DNA of 64,000 bases. Origin: Dryas octopetala (taxonomy: Eukaryota; Streptophyta; Magnoliopsida; Rosales; Rosaceae). This document shows positions 47,010 to 59,320 of the stretch, in pieces; the first letter of the stretch is position 1; every line of letters starts with the position of its first letter. The stretch spans positions 4,960,001 through 5,024,000 of the forward strand of contig OY992838.1 in assembly GCA_963921425.1 (NCBI GenBank), read 5' to 3'. Below the pieces are notes generated by a model. It was not told the origin of the DNA. It worked only from the letters and a program-made list of their open reading frames with translations, and made no database searches. The translations under genes were made by a program, and so were the position numbers.

Positions 47010-50000
47010 TCATGCTAGAAAATTGTCGACCATGTGTTCGATCACATCAGCCCCATCAGAATGTAGACAACAGTTTTTCACCTGACCGACAATAAGAGCA
47101 TTACAGTATGTCACACTCTGGATGCTTCTCTAATGCAAGATGCAATCAGTTGCATTGTGAAACAGATAATAGAAAAAGACAATGGTAAATTGCTGAAGGA
47201 ACTCAGGTTTCGGACAACATTAAAAGAAATTTGTGTTAAACATGATTAGTTTCAAGGATAAGCATTGACTTACCTGAATGGTACTGTGCGCAAGGTATCT
47301 TTGTTTACTTCCACTGAAGTTCACATCAATCCGTTCCCAGCTCAATTTGGTCAAACTTCTGATCATTTCCTCTGTAATCATGTAGTGGAATTAGTGAGTA
47401 AAAACGTCAAGGAGCTAGAATTACTGCATTGACACGAGCTCACAATATGTAGGCAACATGGAAATAATATATACAAATGTGTTATCAGATGAAACATGGC
47501 AGCTACAAATAGAACTACTAATTAGTTTTATTCAAAACAAAACTATCCATATACCATGTCTCCCACTACAGAACTTTCTCTCCCTCCACCCTTAATTACA
47601 ATTGTTTTCATTACATTAGCAGAGAACTACATTAGCTAGTTTTTCTCAAATTTAGCTGCATCATTTATAGGATTTTATGCAAATCATACAAACAAGATAT
47701 CAGTTAGAGTTTAATGAATTCTGCAGTTACAATTTTATAGATTTAGTCTCCCCAGAATGTCCAACTAGAAGGCATTGCAGGTCTCATTCAACTAAAAGGA
47801 CTTCTATTCTATGTTTCACTTTATAATGTATAAGCAGCTGATGCACTCCTTAAGTTTTTGTGTTGAACACATATTTCATACCCAGAAATATACTCTTTGC
47901 CTCATTGCCTGTAATCTATGCACCTCCAATTCTGTATATTTCTGGTAGAGAAGCTTCACGCATTCTAGAGTAATGAATTCCTAACAGCACCAAACAACCT
48001 ACTTACATACCTGATTTTATAAATGATATGCAAGTGAAAGTGGAATTCTCAATGGTTTCTTCCGATCTATCTACACCTGGTAGATCCGAAGGTTATTGGT
48101 AATAAGTTATTAGTCAAACAAGAGAAAAGACTTGCAAACCTTCCAAGTCAATACTCTTGCGTCCACTGACTTTGACTTCTTCTTGAGTACTGGCAGTTTT
48201 TAATGTCTCCACATTTACAATATGTGGATATTTGTCATCTCTGGATAAATGTTTAAGCTGATAGAAAAGTTCATGTTAAAATTAACTCCAGATACAATTA
48301 AAGCATCCATGAGTAGGTTCAAAATTACCTTTGGCAGCTCCTTCTTACGCCGTAGAGATGATGTACTCCATCCCACGAGGTCTATAAGAGTTGTCAAGTG
48401 CCTCACATAAATAATGGACATAGTAACAAAAAAATTTGTAACTGTGTCAAATTGAAAGATCGACTCACTCAAACTTTTATCTCAGTTAAAGACCAGATCT
48501 GAACTGTTTGCTTGAACAATAAGGAGTATTTTTTAAAAAACAAACAAACACACACACACACAAATTAAAAGGATACGGTCAAAACGAACATTTGCATAGG
48601 CAACACGACGCTTGAAGGACTGCAACGCAGATCTGCAGAGACAGGAATAGATATGATGGCATGGTCTTGAATCATCACCGACAGTGGCTGATCATGTGTT
48701 ACAGAAGCAAATGTAATTAGTGATTAAGACTTACAAGAATTTAAGATCTTCAGAATCATTGACCATCTGAAGAAGAAGGGGAGGCTTTCCGTTATCACAA
48801 TCAGTTAAAAAGAGATGTCTTCCAGTTCTACCTAGACAGCATGAAGTGCGAGCCACTACTTTTTCCAGGGTTTGAAAGCCACAAAACACTGGAACCTGAA
48901 ATATAATAACCAGCCGACAATCAAGAACTATTGAAAATGGAACCTTACTGTAGGCAGAGAAGACAGGCCTTCACTTGTTACTAAATTTCATATCATGATT
49001 TGTAACTTTTGAAGATGCCCATAACCAAGAATGAAAATCAAGAGATTAGTTACTCCTCATTAAAGAAATTTTGAAGCATCAAAATCACATGTATTGTTTT
49101 AATTGAGGCAATTCGATTAGTTCTGCTACGAGGAAACACCCTGGAAGTCCAGAAAAACGTCAACAATTGACGGAGAAAACCCAATTACACCTCCTACAAA
49201 ATCTTAACAGTTACGTGAATAACAACCTAATTCTTCATTCAACTAACACAAATTCAAATGATCTTACCATCAAATGGCACCTAAAAGTAAAATATTTGAT
49301 TTATAAATGAGACTTCTTATAATATAAAAGAGAATGAGCATGCAATCATAACGACTCAAATCACCTGTTTATGCCCCCTGGAACCGAGGTGTGGAGTTGC
49401 AGAGGTTATAAAATTCATGGGCTCCAGTCCGGCAATTTTGCCTCTGACTTTCTGTTCCGGCCATGGATCCTCAAATCCATTGCTCCTACACCCTCCATTT
49501 TCCTGAGACAGTTCCCTCGTGAGGTCTCGTTCATAAAGCCTGCCAATGGCATACCTTGCTACAAGGCCACCTAATGAATGACCAACAAACGAGATCTTCT
49601 GAACACCTGAGTGACGTTTTATAACAGAAATAACCTGAAAATAAAAATAATAACGAAATGAAAAACTATAGTTAGTTTCTAGTGTGGTGCAGCAGCTTGA
49701 AACTCAAATAAGTGCTTTCAATCCCTATATGAAAGTCCACCAACACAATCTGAACCAACCCAACAAACAGAAAATCGAAAACCCATGATTCCAATTCAAA
49801 GGAAAAATGATAAACAGGTAGTTTGGTGAATGAATATAGTCCAAAGTAAAAAAAATTCAGTAACACACCTCTTCTGCTAATCTCTCTCCCATTACATCAA
49901 CACCATCAAATGTCAACATTGAAGAATTGCATTCACTGCCTGTAAAGCAAAATGATTATATGCAAACTCATTTTATTACATGAAAATGCAATTGGTCCCT

Positions 50001-50549
50001 CTAACCAAGTAATTTGAAAAACCGACTAAGCAAGCAAATTATGGAAGTGCAATTGAACTGTCAAAGAATAGAACTTTACAACAAAAGAACTCACAGTGAA
50101 CAATAACATCTTCTGGGTATCTCTTGAGAAACTGCTTTGCTGCAAATCTCCAATTCTGAGCACTGCACACCAAATGTACAACAAAGCCTGAAGCGACTGA
50201 ACCCACATTCAATTCACAAAACAGAGAATCAGACAAAGTATTAATTAGTTTGCACTGACCTGCCTATAAGACCATTAACCATTACAACGAGGTGGGTGGA
50301 AGGACTCATTTTTCCACCAGGCCCTTCTTCCTCAACCACCTCCATATCAAAATTCCCCTTCTTCCCGTCCAGTTCCGATTTCAGACCAAAGCACCGAAAC
50401 TTGGGCAGGTAATAAAACGACGTCGTTCCTTCTTTGCTCCTCTTGCTGCTCTTCTTCTTCTTACTCTTGCCTCTGTGCTTGATCTCATTTGAAGAAGATT
50501 CCATCCGTACAGTTCCAGAACCATCCTCATCCAACACCAGCGAAGCCAT
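47010..50549 (-). CDS. DUF676 putative serine esterase / lipase-like alpha/beta hydrolase
   Basis: Ten exons on the minus strand: 50260-50549, 50095-50162, 49869-49939, 49365-49634, 48735-48895, 48577-48632, 48329-48381, 48140-48257, 47274-47371 and 47010-47081. They sum to 1257 bases, 418 residues. The domain begins with THLVVMVNGLIGS, where an oxyanion-side strand is expected. The nucleophile elbow is GHSLGG at 161-166 (S163), followed by LVARYAIGRLY, and HLGSRG and FDHLVGWSTSSLRRKKELP are conserved family blocks; the histidine of FDHLVGW is a plausible catalytic residue. Residues 1-85 are a poorly ordered, lysine- and serine-rich N-terminal tail. The family is related to yeast ROG1; the plant substrate is not established. 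The exon 1 to 2 junction restores a serine codon. Confidence 0.9.
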
Positions 50550-50965
50550 TGCTGTCTGTGCGAATCTTGGTCAGTGGGAGAGAGAGGTTTTTGATTGTTG
50601 GTAGCGTAGCGTGGCGGTATTAGACTGAGCAGTTACAACTACTTACACTTGCGATGTAGCCTATAAGCATAGGTTTCCATCTTTCGTGTTTTCAGGTTTC
50701 GTCGTCGTTGTTCGGTTGTTCCCGATGGATTCGCACCGCGACTGGGAGCTTGCCATTTCTGACTGCCTTGACTTAATAGCCCTTGATTTTTTAGTTCAAT
50801 TACGGAAATGTTGGACTGGTTTTTGGGTTGAGTTATGGAAAGTGAGGGTATGTTTGGAATGTTCAGTTGCCTTTAATGGGAAGCAAAGGACTTTGACAGT
50901 TTTTTTTTTTGGCCATGGACTTTGACAGTTAATTAAACGTTTTTGTTAAAGCAGCTTTCAGTTAA
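50550..50965. other. Upstream region of the DUF676 gene
   Basis: This should contain its promoter (minus strand). The open frame 50686-50925 on the plus strand has no recognisable domain. Confidence 0.45.
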
Positions 50966-51167
50966 GAATAATGCTATACTTACCACATTTTTTATACCAC
51001 ATTCTTATACCATCTCACGTGTCATTACTTTATTGAACATAATTTTTATTTTTCTTTTTGGGTTTTTATTTTTATTTTTTAGTATCCAATGTATGAATGC
51101 CATGTAAGTTGCCACATAAAGTGGTATGAAATTATGGTATAAAAATGTGGTATATCTAGCACTACTG
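50966..51167. mobile_element. Small Mutator-type MITE with perfect 9-bp target duplication
   Basis: The left side AATGCTATACTTACCACATT pairs with the right side, whose reverse complement reads AGTGCTAGATATACCACATT. Flanks are TTCAGTTAA at 50957-50965 and 51168-51176. The element is 202 bp and non-coding. Confidence 0.8.
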
Positions 51168-51176
51168 TTCAGTTAA

Positions 51177-52045
51177 TTAATTAAACCTTTTTTTATTGTT
51201 CAGGCCAATAAACCCGCCGGCTCACTTACCATCCCTCAGAAATTGGTACAGAATGTGGTCCTTAAGTTAGGCTAGTGGCCAAGAAAAAAAAAAAAGTTAG
51301 GCTAGTGGCTACGTCATGTTGTTAATAATGAATAAACAACTTTTAACCAAAAACAAAAAAATAAACAACTTATATAGTTATATCACATCCACTATATATG
51401 TTAGATTACCTTAAGGTTTTGGTAATCCTTATAATTTCGCACATATTCTACCTTAAGGTGTTAAATACTTAAATCTGAACAAATTCCCATAAACAGTTGA
51501 TGTGCTCATGTCTAAATAACTTATATTGAGCTTGACACCATATATATTATACAAATTATGTGCTTAAAACATGTTATCTTTACATATTAACTTCTATTAG
51601 TGAATGTGTAGTTTTTTTTAAATAATGTGAATTTATATTTTGCATATTGAACAATTCTAGCCCCTTAAGAGTTAAGTCTAGGTCTTTCTGTTGCATATTC
51701 CATTCTTTGATTATTCGTTAAAGAATTGATGGTTTTGCCTTGACATTTATAATATAGACTTTGATTAAGAGATGATAACCCTTTGACAATATTAATTAGG
51801 CCCATGGATCCCATTGGTTCCCGAGCTCTTCTTACACCTCTTGGTCCCATAAAAGTGAGTGAGGAAAAACCCAATAAGGAAAAGCCCAAAGAACATTAAT
51901 AGATCTCACAAGAGAGTCGAGAAAAATAAAGTTGACCTAGAAAAAATAAATATTTACTATTACAAAGTTAGAAGAAATATTTTGTGTTACAGGTTTCACC
52001 AAAACTAAAATTGTCTAAAATATCATTTATTCAGCAAAATAGTCA
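51177..52045. other. Intergenic, no gene seen
   Basis: AT-rich; a short AAAAAGTTAGGCTAGTGGC word is repeated near 51262-51310. Nothing else was recognised. Confidence 0.45.
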
Positions 52046-52053
52046 CATTAAAA

Positions 52054-52797
52054 TAGGAGTGGACAAAAATCGATCAAACCGGAAAAACATTTTGGTTTGG
52101 AATCAATCAACAAAAAAGTCAATAATTTGAAAAACCAAACCGGTTTGGTCTGGTCCAGTTTTAGTCTGGTCTAGTCCAGTTTCAGTTTGAGTTTGAGTTT
52201 TCTACAAACTGCCTAGACCATATAGGAATTATTTTAAATATTTTTATTACACATAAATGGTTTAATTGAGGATATTTAACAAATGGTTTAATGAATAATC
52301 TTATATTTAACTAATAATTTGTTTAATTGTTTGTTAAAAGTCAAAACACACAAATGGTTTAATTGAATCTTTTAATAATTTAGTTTCCATTTTTTTGTGT
52401 AAACACCCCTATCATTGTATAATAATTTAACTAATATACCTATCATTGTTTATGTATATATATTATATATACATTAACTAGTTAATAGTTATATAAACTA
52501 GTTAATGTAGTTACTAGTTACATAAACAAGTTAGTATTTATATAAAGTTATAAACTTAAATTGTTAATACACTCATTTTAGTTACATAAACTAATTAGTA
52601 GTTATGTAAAGTTATAAGTTTAAATTGTTAATACTCTAATCATAATTTCTTTTTTAGTTTAGCCAATTCCTAATCCAAATGTATTTTTTTATTTGTCCAA
52701 ACTGTCAAACCAAACCGGTCATTAATGGTTTGATTTACAACTTATTTTTGTGCCAAAGTGGATCGGACCAAACCGTTCAACCAGGCGTCTACTTTTA
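52054..52797. mobile_element. Non-autonomous hAT-type element
   Basis: The ends are TAGGAGTGGAC (left) and TAAAAGTAGAC (reverse complement of the right), with subterminal AAACCGGTTTGG-type motifs on both sides. The flanks are CATTAAAA at 52046-52053 and again at 52798-52805, an exact 8-bp duplication, the hAT hallmark. The interior is AT-rich with TTAATAGTTATATAAACTAG repeats and encodes nothing. Confidence 0.8.
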
Positions 52798-53220
52798 CAT
52801 TAAAACAACTTAATAAATAAGAGTATAGTTGTAAAATACAACTATTAAAACAAAATTTAAAAAATATAAAAGACACTCCACTATCTTCAAATGTAAAAAA
52901 AATGATGAGAAGTTATAAAACAATAGAAAAAAAATATAGTAAAAATACCGATTGACACAATAGAGGAGGTGCATTCCAAAAGGCTAGTAAATAAATAAAG
53001 AAAAATTGAGTTTATAAACACTTAGTACGTATTGACCAAAAAATAAAAATTTGGTACGCGACTGGTGAAAAACTAGTTCACCCATGTTTAAAGGGATGAA
53101 GAATCGGTGGTGGAGATCAAGACTCAAAACCCCTTTAACCAAAAAAAGGAAAAATAAAAAAAATAAAAAGACTCCAAACCCCATGAAGATTTTTTTGCTT
53201 GACAACCCCATGAGGATTTA

Positions 53221-53280
53221 ATGGCCTCTATTGCTCTGCCTCTGCTTGGTGCCAAGAAAGACAATGGGTTTGGGTTTTAG
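53221..53280 (+). other. Upstream ORF overlapping the sigma-factor start
   Basis: An ATG at 53221 opens a 19-codon frame ending at the TAG at 53278-53280, out of frame with and overlapping the main start at 53264 by 17 bases. If the transcript begins upstream of 53221, this would lower translation of the main protein or route ribosomes by leaky scanning. The transcription start is not known. Confidence 0.45.
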
Positions 53281-56200
53281 GCTGAACCTCAAGTGTGGTT
53301 TTCCAATTCGTTCTCACTGGCAAACCAATTCCCCTTCCAAGCTTTCTTCAACTTCTGGTGAGTTGATTGCCTCCTACAGCTGATTTCATTTCATTCCTCT
53401 GCTCCAACAGAGACTGTTTCTCTGCTTTCAGCTTTCTTCTTTGCTTTGAATTTTTCTTGAATTATCCAGCAGTGCATCTGTTTTTGCAGTATTACACTTC
53501 ATAGCATTCTTTGAATAAACCCACAAATAATAATACCATGGTACCTGTTAGTTCTCAGTGATTTGCAAGATGATCTTATTAAAAAGGCAAGTTTAAGAAT
53601 CGGGTAAAGTTTTGTATGGGCTCTTCATCAAACTGTATGTTGTGGTTTAGAAATTTAGAGTAATTCAAAATGTACTATCATTTCATTTCTATAGAGGCAG
53701 AATTTTGGCAATTTGGAAAGCTTAATTGTCTTAATCTCCCATCTGCCATAAGTAATGCACATTGGTATTGGCCTGAATTTTGTTGTCAATTTTTACTATA
53801 TTTATAATTTTCAATATAAAATGATGCAGTTAGAGGCAGAGAGAGCACTTTCAACTCTGCAAGGCTGTCCTTCCTGTCAGTTATTTCTGAGGAAGGTGAG
53901 ACTTCCAATAAAGATCATCTGAAAGTGTACACTTGTCCATCTGCATCCCCACAAATTTTAGAGGATGGTGTCTCAGAAATGGAAGAGATGAAGGTTTGCC
54001 TATTATTAAATTGTTGCTAAAAAGTTGCACAATACAGTATCTTAACAGTAACACACTATCTTTTCTTTGTTTATATAGATGAAAACTTACCGTGACTTTG
54101 ACCTTTCAGATGAACTTTAAGAGGATGTCAAAGAGTAGTTCACCCAGCATGATTGGAGATAACCAGATGCCTATCGGAGAGGACACCTTTATTTCGAGCA
54201 CAGGTTTAAAAACATGCAAAGCATCTCATTTTAGTTTGTTACTGCAAAATCTTGATGTTTTGGAGGAGACTTTTTCTAATTCAGACACGTTAAAGTTGGA
54301 AAAAGAGATTCTTATGCAATTAGGAAGGCTTGGAGCTCTAAAGTTATTCAATACCTGTCTATCACAAACTATTAAAACCTCTTGCTTTTTGGATTTATGT
54401 AACTTACCTACTGAATCGATTGAAGAGCTTAAGATGGATAGAGGAACAGCTAACTACACAGGCAAGATTATTGTCCGCACTGGGAAAAAGGAAGAACGGA
54501 AATCAAGAAAAAGAGCTCCAGATAATGCCAAAGTTTCTTCTGATTCATTGCGTCTGAAGACAACTTCCGAAGGTTTTCAACAGCCTACTCTTTCATCAGT
54601 AAAAAGAGCGTCAAACTCTAGAAGTAGAAGACTGATGATTGCCAAAAATGAGGCAGAAATGTCAGTCGGGGTTAAGGTTGTACTTATCTTCAAAGATATA
54701 GATATAAAATAAAATTTCACATGCTTCAAGGATGTTCTTTACCAGCTATTCTCTTGTAACATTACAGGTGATTGCCGACTTGGAGAGAATTAAATCAACT
54801 TTGGAAAAGGAAACTGGTAAAGTGGTGACCTTAAGATGCTGGGCAAAGGCAGCTGGAGTTGATGAAAAGGTGCTGCAACAGAATTTGCGTTTTGGTTGGT
54901 ATTGCCAGGATGAGCTTATAAGGAGCACTCGGTCCTTAGTTCTATACCTTGCTAGAAATTACAGAGGACAAGGAGTAGCCTTGGATGATTTACTGCAGGT
55001 ACGTTAAACATATATTTAATTTTGTGTTGCTCACTGTGCTTGTTTTAATACAATGATGAAACTTCCATTTCTTATTTATAGAATGCGTTTCTAAGTCAAC
55101 CTTGCCCTGAAAGAATTCACATGTAATTAAGTGTGCATTCGCCATGAACATAGTTTTACTTTTAGGTTTGAATGAGTCATTAATTGTAGTAGATCTAAAT
55201 CAGCTTTATTTGGAAAATAATGTGGCATTAGAATGAATCATTTGAATTGGATTACAAGTTACACTTCCAAAAAAATATGGAAAGAAAGAGAGGATGAATG
55301 AGTTCTATGGCAGTGACATTCAATTCCTTGTTGATCATTGAAATAGATGTTATACAACAACATAGGTCGGATGTCAAAACATAATGCAGAATTTCTAATA
55401 TTTTCTGGAAACTCTGTATAACATGAATTTAGGTGATATATTTCTCAATTTGTTAGTCTCTCACTTGAATACCCCATTTTACACAGGCTGGATGCCAGGG
55501 TCTCCTGCAAGGTGCAGAAAGATTTGATCCCTCGCGGGGTTACAGATTCTCAACCTATGTCCAATATTGGATAAGGAAATCAATGTCAAGGTTGGTGGCA
55601 CGACATGCTAGGGGGATCCACATTCCTGTATGTTACTCTCTCTGAAAGACTTTCTTCATACAATATCATGTTGGTGAATGCTGGAGGTTAATGATTGAGT
55701 TGTTTTCATTTTAGTGCACACTAAGCAAGGCAATAAATCAGATACAGAAGGCTCGAAAAGCCAATTATAACAGCAGCATGAAATACCCAGATGATGAGGA
55801 AATTGCAAGGAGTACAGGCCTTTCTTTGCTGAAAATCAGATCGGCTAGCAGATGTCTAAGAGTTGTGGGTTCCATAGATCGTAAGATATGGGACTACTCT
55901 TCTGGGACATATATGGTATTGAGCTAGCTAATCTTTCTCTGTCTCTCTTGCATGTGCATTTTATACAGACTCTTTTGCTAGGACTTATGGGAATGGTAGC
56001 TAAAGAACAAAATGGAGATCAACGTCTTTAGTCTTACTTTGTAGTTTGTGCACTTCAATTATCTTATTCTTTAATAGTTTGGGAAGCTAATAATGGCAAA
56101 CACACAAAACCCTGCTGACATGCAAAAAATTGGAAAAATTTGACATCACATTTTCTTAATCATGTTGAAAGTGGTTGTGGAGGTTATTTTGTTGACTAGA

Positions 56201-56511
56201 AAACCTGTTATGCATTATTGGTACAGGAATTTACACCAGATATGTCAGTAAAGAGCCCCGAGGAAACTGTCATGAGGCAACACATGAAGAAAGACATTCA
56301 TGATCTCCTGAAAGGCTTGAATTCGAGAGAGAGGCAAGTGTTGGTACTGCGATATGGGCTAAACAGCAGCGACCCCAAGTCACTTGAGGAAATTGGACGG
56401 CTTTACCGTGTGAGCAAGGAGTGGATACGGAAGATAGAAAAGAAAGCTCTGATGAAGCTTAGGGATGAAGAAACCCAAAAAAATTTAAGCCATTATTTGA
56501 ATAAGTGGTAG
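53264..56511 (+). CDS. SIG3: Plastid RNA polymerase sigma factor, SIG3 type
   Basis: Nuclear-encoded sigma-70 factor that would direct the plastid-encoded RNA polymerase to chloroplast promoters. Exons are 53264-53357, 53830-53993, 54110-54676, 54768-54998, 55487-55627, 55715-55915 and 56227-56511, giving 560 residues in one frame. The N-terminus ([14 protein letters not shown] ..., rich in S, T, R) fits a chloroplast transit peptide; residues up to about 275 are the variable region typical of plant sigmas. Region 2 runs through exons 4-5 ([17 protein letters not shown], then [19 protein letters not shown]), region 3 lies in exon 6, and region 4 in exon 7 ([15 protein letters not shown]; helix-turn-helix [19 protein letters not shown]). 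[10 protein letters not shown] and the SHYLNKW end resemble SIG3 more than SIG1, 2, 5 or 6. Exon 3 uses the acceptor at 54109; the one at 54079 leads to an early stop. Confidence 0.9.
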
Positions 56512-57257
56512 ATCAGGATACTGTGAACAGAAAGTGGGCTTTTTCAAGTTTCTCGATCCGAAGTTGTAGGCTGGGTGAATAGTCATCTTATACTGACAAC
56601 TATAACTACTTTATGGGAGAGATTAAAGGATACACAAAATCTTGGGTCACTTTCTGCTAGTTCCCCACCAAATTTGCAGCTCTCAACTCTACCATGGGAA
56701 TTTTTGCCTTTCTCATGTGAAGATTATAATGTTGAATGTTAGCATTCTTTCATTTTCCTTGGTGTGGTGGGAAGAAATTGCAAGTGCTGATTGTTCTTTC
56801 AAAACCTTGACTGTGTATAGTATAGAGCAGGTGGAACTTCTTATGTTCATTGTATATTTGTCATCCATACATATGATATGAACTACTGTTTATGCATAAG
56901 TGTTTGTTCTCTCTACTCCCACTCTTAACTCTTATCAAATTATATGGACCCTTGTATATATACAATGCTTGTCCCAACTCACATGCTATAAAATCTAGAA
57001 TTTGTGTGATTCTCAAAGTAACCTCATTTCTTGGATAAGAAAGTGCCATAGTCCATAGAAAACTTGGATTTGTGTTTGGTTCAAAGCCAGCTTTCTGTCA
57101 CTGAAATCATGAAAGCAGTGCAGAAAATAAGGAGAAATCATGAAAGCAGTGCAGAAAACAAGGAGAAATCATGAAACCAGTGCAGAAAACAAATGGATAT
57201 GGTTGATCGGGCTCTGAAGTTATGCAGATAAAATGAACACATAAGTTGTGCATGTCA
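56512..57257. other. Intergenic with 31-bp tandem repeat
   Basis: This is the 3' flank of the sigma gene. Three copies of a 31-base unit (GAAATCATGAAAGCAGTGCA ...) lie in tandem at 57103-57194, just before the hAT element. No gene was seen. Confidence 0.6.
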
Positions 57258-57265
57258 CTTATGTT

Positions 57266-57993
57266 CAGGGACGGATGCAGGATCCCCAACCTGGGGGGTC
57301 AAACCCAGGTAGAGCCTGGCGCCGCGAAGCGGCGGCAAAATTTTTAGGGACCGGGCACTGCAGCAGGGGCGACGGCGTCACGGCTGGCTGGGTTGGGCAC
57401 TTCGGCTCTGACCTCTGTGTGTGGCTGTGTGGCGACTGGGTTTGCTGTTAATGAATAGGATTGATTATTTGATATTGACGAAGAGCGGAAGTGGCTGGGA
57501 GCAAAAGCCATTCTGTTTTGTTTTAATTCCTAGCTCAAAACGACGTCGTTTTGAGTAGGAAGTTAAAAAAAAATTACACAGCCCACTAGCCCAGCCCACT
57601 AGCCCAGTAGCCCAGCCCCTTATTCAGTCTTTTTTTTTTTTTTTGGCCACGCAGCCCACGCCCCCACGCAGCTCCTCTTCTCCTCTCTCTCTGTTTTTCA
57701 ATTTTCAATTTCTCAGTGGAGCAGCGGAGCTTTCATGACGTTTCATCACCTGGAAGGCTGGAGGCTGGAGCAGCGGAGCCCTGGAGGTCGCCTTCTTCAC
57801 GTGATCACGTCGGGCCGTCGTCGGGGTCGGGGGGTCGCCTTCTTCACGTCGGGGGGTCGCCTTCTTCACGTCGGGGGGTCGCCTTCTTCACGTCGGGGGG
57901 TCGCTGGTGTCGCCGTCCAGAGGTCCAAGCCTTCGTGCTCCGCCGTTCGGGGGGTCGCCCGACCCCCCAAGCTTGGCCGTGCGTCCATCCCTG
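57266..57993. mobile_element. Non-autonomous hAT-type element, GC-rich
   Basis: The ends CAGGGACGGATGCAGGATCC (left) and CAGGGATGGACGCACGGCCA (reverse complement of the right) share the CAGGG-start common to plant hAT elements, with CTTGGGGGGTC-type sequence further in on both sides. The flanks are CTTATGTT at 57258-57265 and 57994-58001, an exact 8-bp duplication. Inside are a palindrome at 57534-57555, a CCCACTAGCCCAG repeat (57583-57618) and about four copies of CGCCTTCTTCACGTCGGGG at 57828-57900. The overlapping open frames 57716-58022 come from this repeat and are not a gene. Confidence 0.85.
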
Positions 57994-58001
57994 CTTATGT
58001 T

Positions 58002-59320
58002 ACTCATTTTTTCGGTAACTAAAAGTCTAAAATGTACGATTTTGATTTAAGAAGTAATAAAAGCACTTCAAAATTAGTTTCTCACCCAACTCGTATATAA
58101 ATAATGCTATGAATCTAGTTTTGGAATTGTATGAATAATGCATGAATCTAGTTGTGTAACGCAAATCACACTTAACAAAAAAAAACATGATTACCTAATG
58201 TGGAATGACCCAAAACCTAAGCAATTTTGAAGGTAGTTCAATTAAGAAATCTTTCTTGCAAAGCCCACCCTTACTAAAAGAGAAGTATGTGTTTCCTGTT
58301 TTGTCCACCTCTTATTTTATCCCTTATCGTTTCTTAATTCTTACTCCACTTTATTTCCTTCTACTTTCTTTGTGTTTTGTTTTTTCCTATTTTCCCTGCT
58401 TTCTTCTTCTTCATATAAAAATAAAAAGAAAGAAATAGTTCAAAAGTCCCAACTCCTCAACCAACCATGCACAGCTTCTCATGCAAACAGGACCTCAACA
58501 TTAGCTTAGGTGGTGAGTAAGCTAGCTAGCACTACGCTCCTCTGCCTTCACCCAGTTTCGACACGTGTCCTACATCTTTTTTTTTTTGGGGCCAAGACGT
58601 GTCCTACATCTTTAAATTTTCAGTGAGCATCAAAAATCATTATCAAACCCATTCTGTTAAGAAAACGACCTCGTCACCCAACTCACCCCCCTAAAGCAGT
58701 CACAGACCAACACACTTCAAAGTTTCTGTTGAAAATTAGTCTAACTTTGTTCAGAGGGTCACGCAACTTAGCTCCCTCGCGGGTGACGAACTTAGTGACT
58801 CGGACACGCGCCAAAGCACCGACGCTCGTTGGTTATTTTCCTTATACGGTGTCGTTTCATCGTCCTTTTACATTCCTTTTTCTCCAGCGTGAGATCCATC
58901 TGAATGCATGATCAGGCACGCTCAACCCTACGAAACGCTTAACGGACACACCTGGTATTGGGCCATTACATAAGATCGAAAAGGACAAATGAACAAGAAC
59001 CAATAATGGCCTAACACGACCCCAAGCTCACATGGAACCGGCCTCATCTGATCATTCCCATTAACCTCCTCAACGTTCCCAAAAATCAATGAAGTTTCTG
59101 TTCCCCACCCTGTCCCCCCTCTCTCTCTCTCTTTTTTCTGCAGAGCGATTTCTAGGGTTCACAGTGGGATTCATTCAGGCCTAACAAACACCAAAACGCA
59201 CATATTACCACGGTGGTCTCTGCGTTTAATTGCATTCGAATCGAAATCAAATTCGACCTGAAAATCCCAATTCCAAGCCTTCAATCTAATCTAATGAGTA
59301 ATGACTGTTGCCACTAGTGA
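58002..59320. other. Upstream region of the glycine-rich protein gene
   Basis: Mostly ordinary promoter-side DNA with CT-rich tracts at 58360-58415 and 59117-59138, the latter probably in the 5' leader. A GTGTCCTACATCTTT word is repeated at 58566-58580 and 58600-58614. No other gene was seen. Confidence 0.5.

Noticed and set aside
50686-50925. 79-codon frame upstream of the esterase gene
   Set aside because: It has no recognisable domain and lies in the divergent promoter region of the minus-strand gene.
54079-54121. Alternative acceptor for SIG3 exon 3 (TATATAG before 54080)
   Set aside because: Joining there leads to a stop within 14 codons, whereas the acceptor at 54109 keeps the frame.
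57716-58022. Two overlapping open frames rich in G, R and S
   Set aside because: They lie within a hAT-type element and reflect its tandem repeat; each repeat unit is read in several frames.
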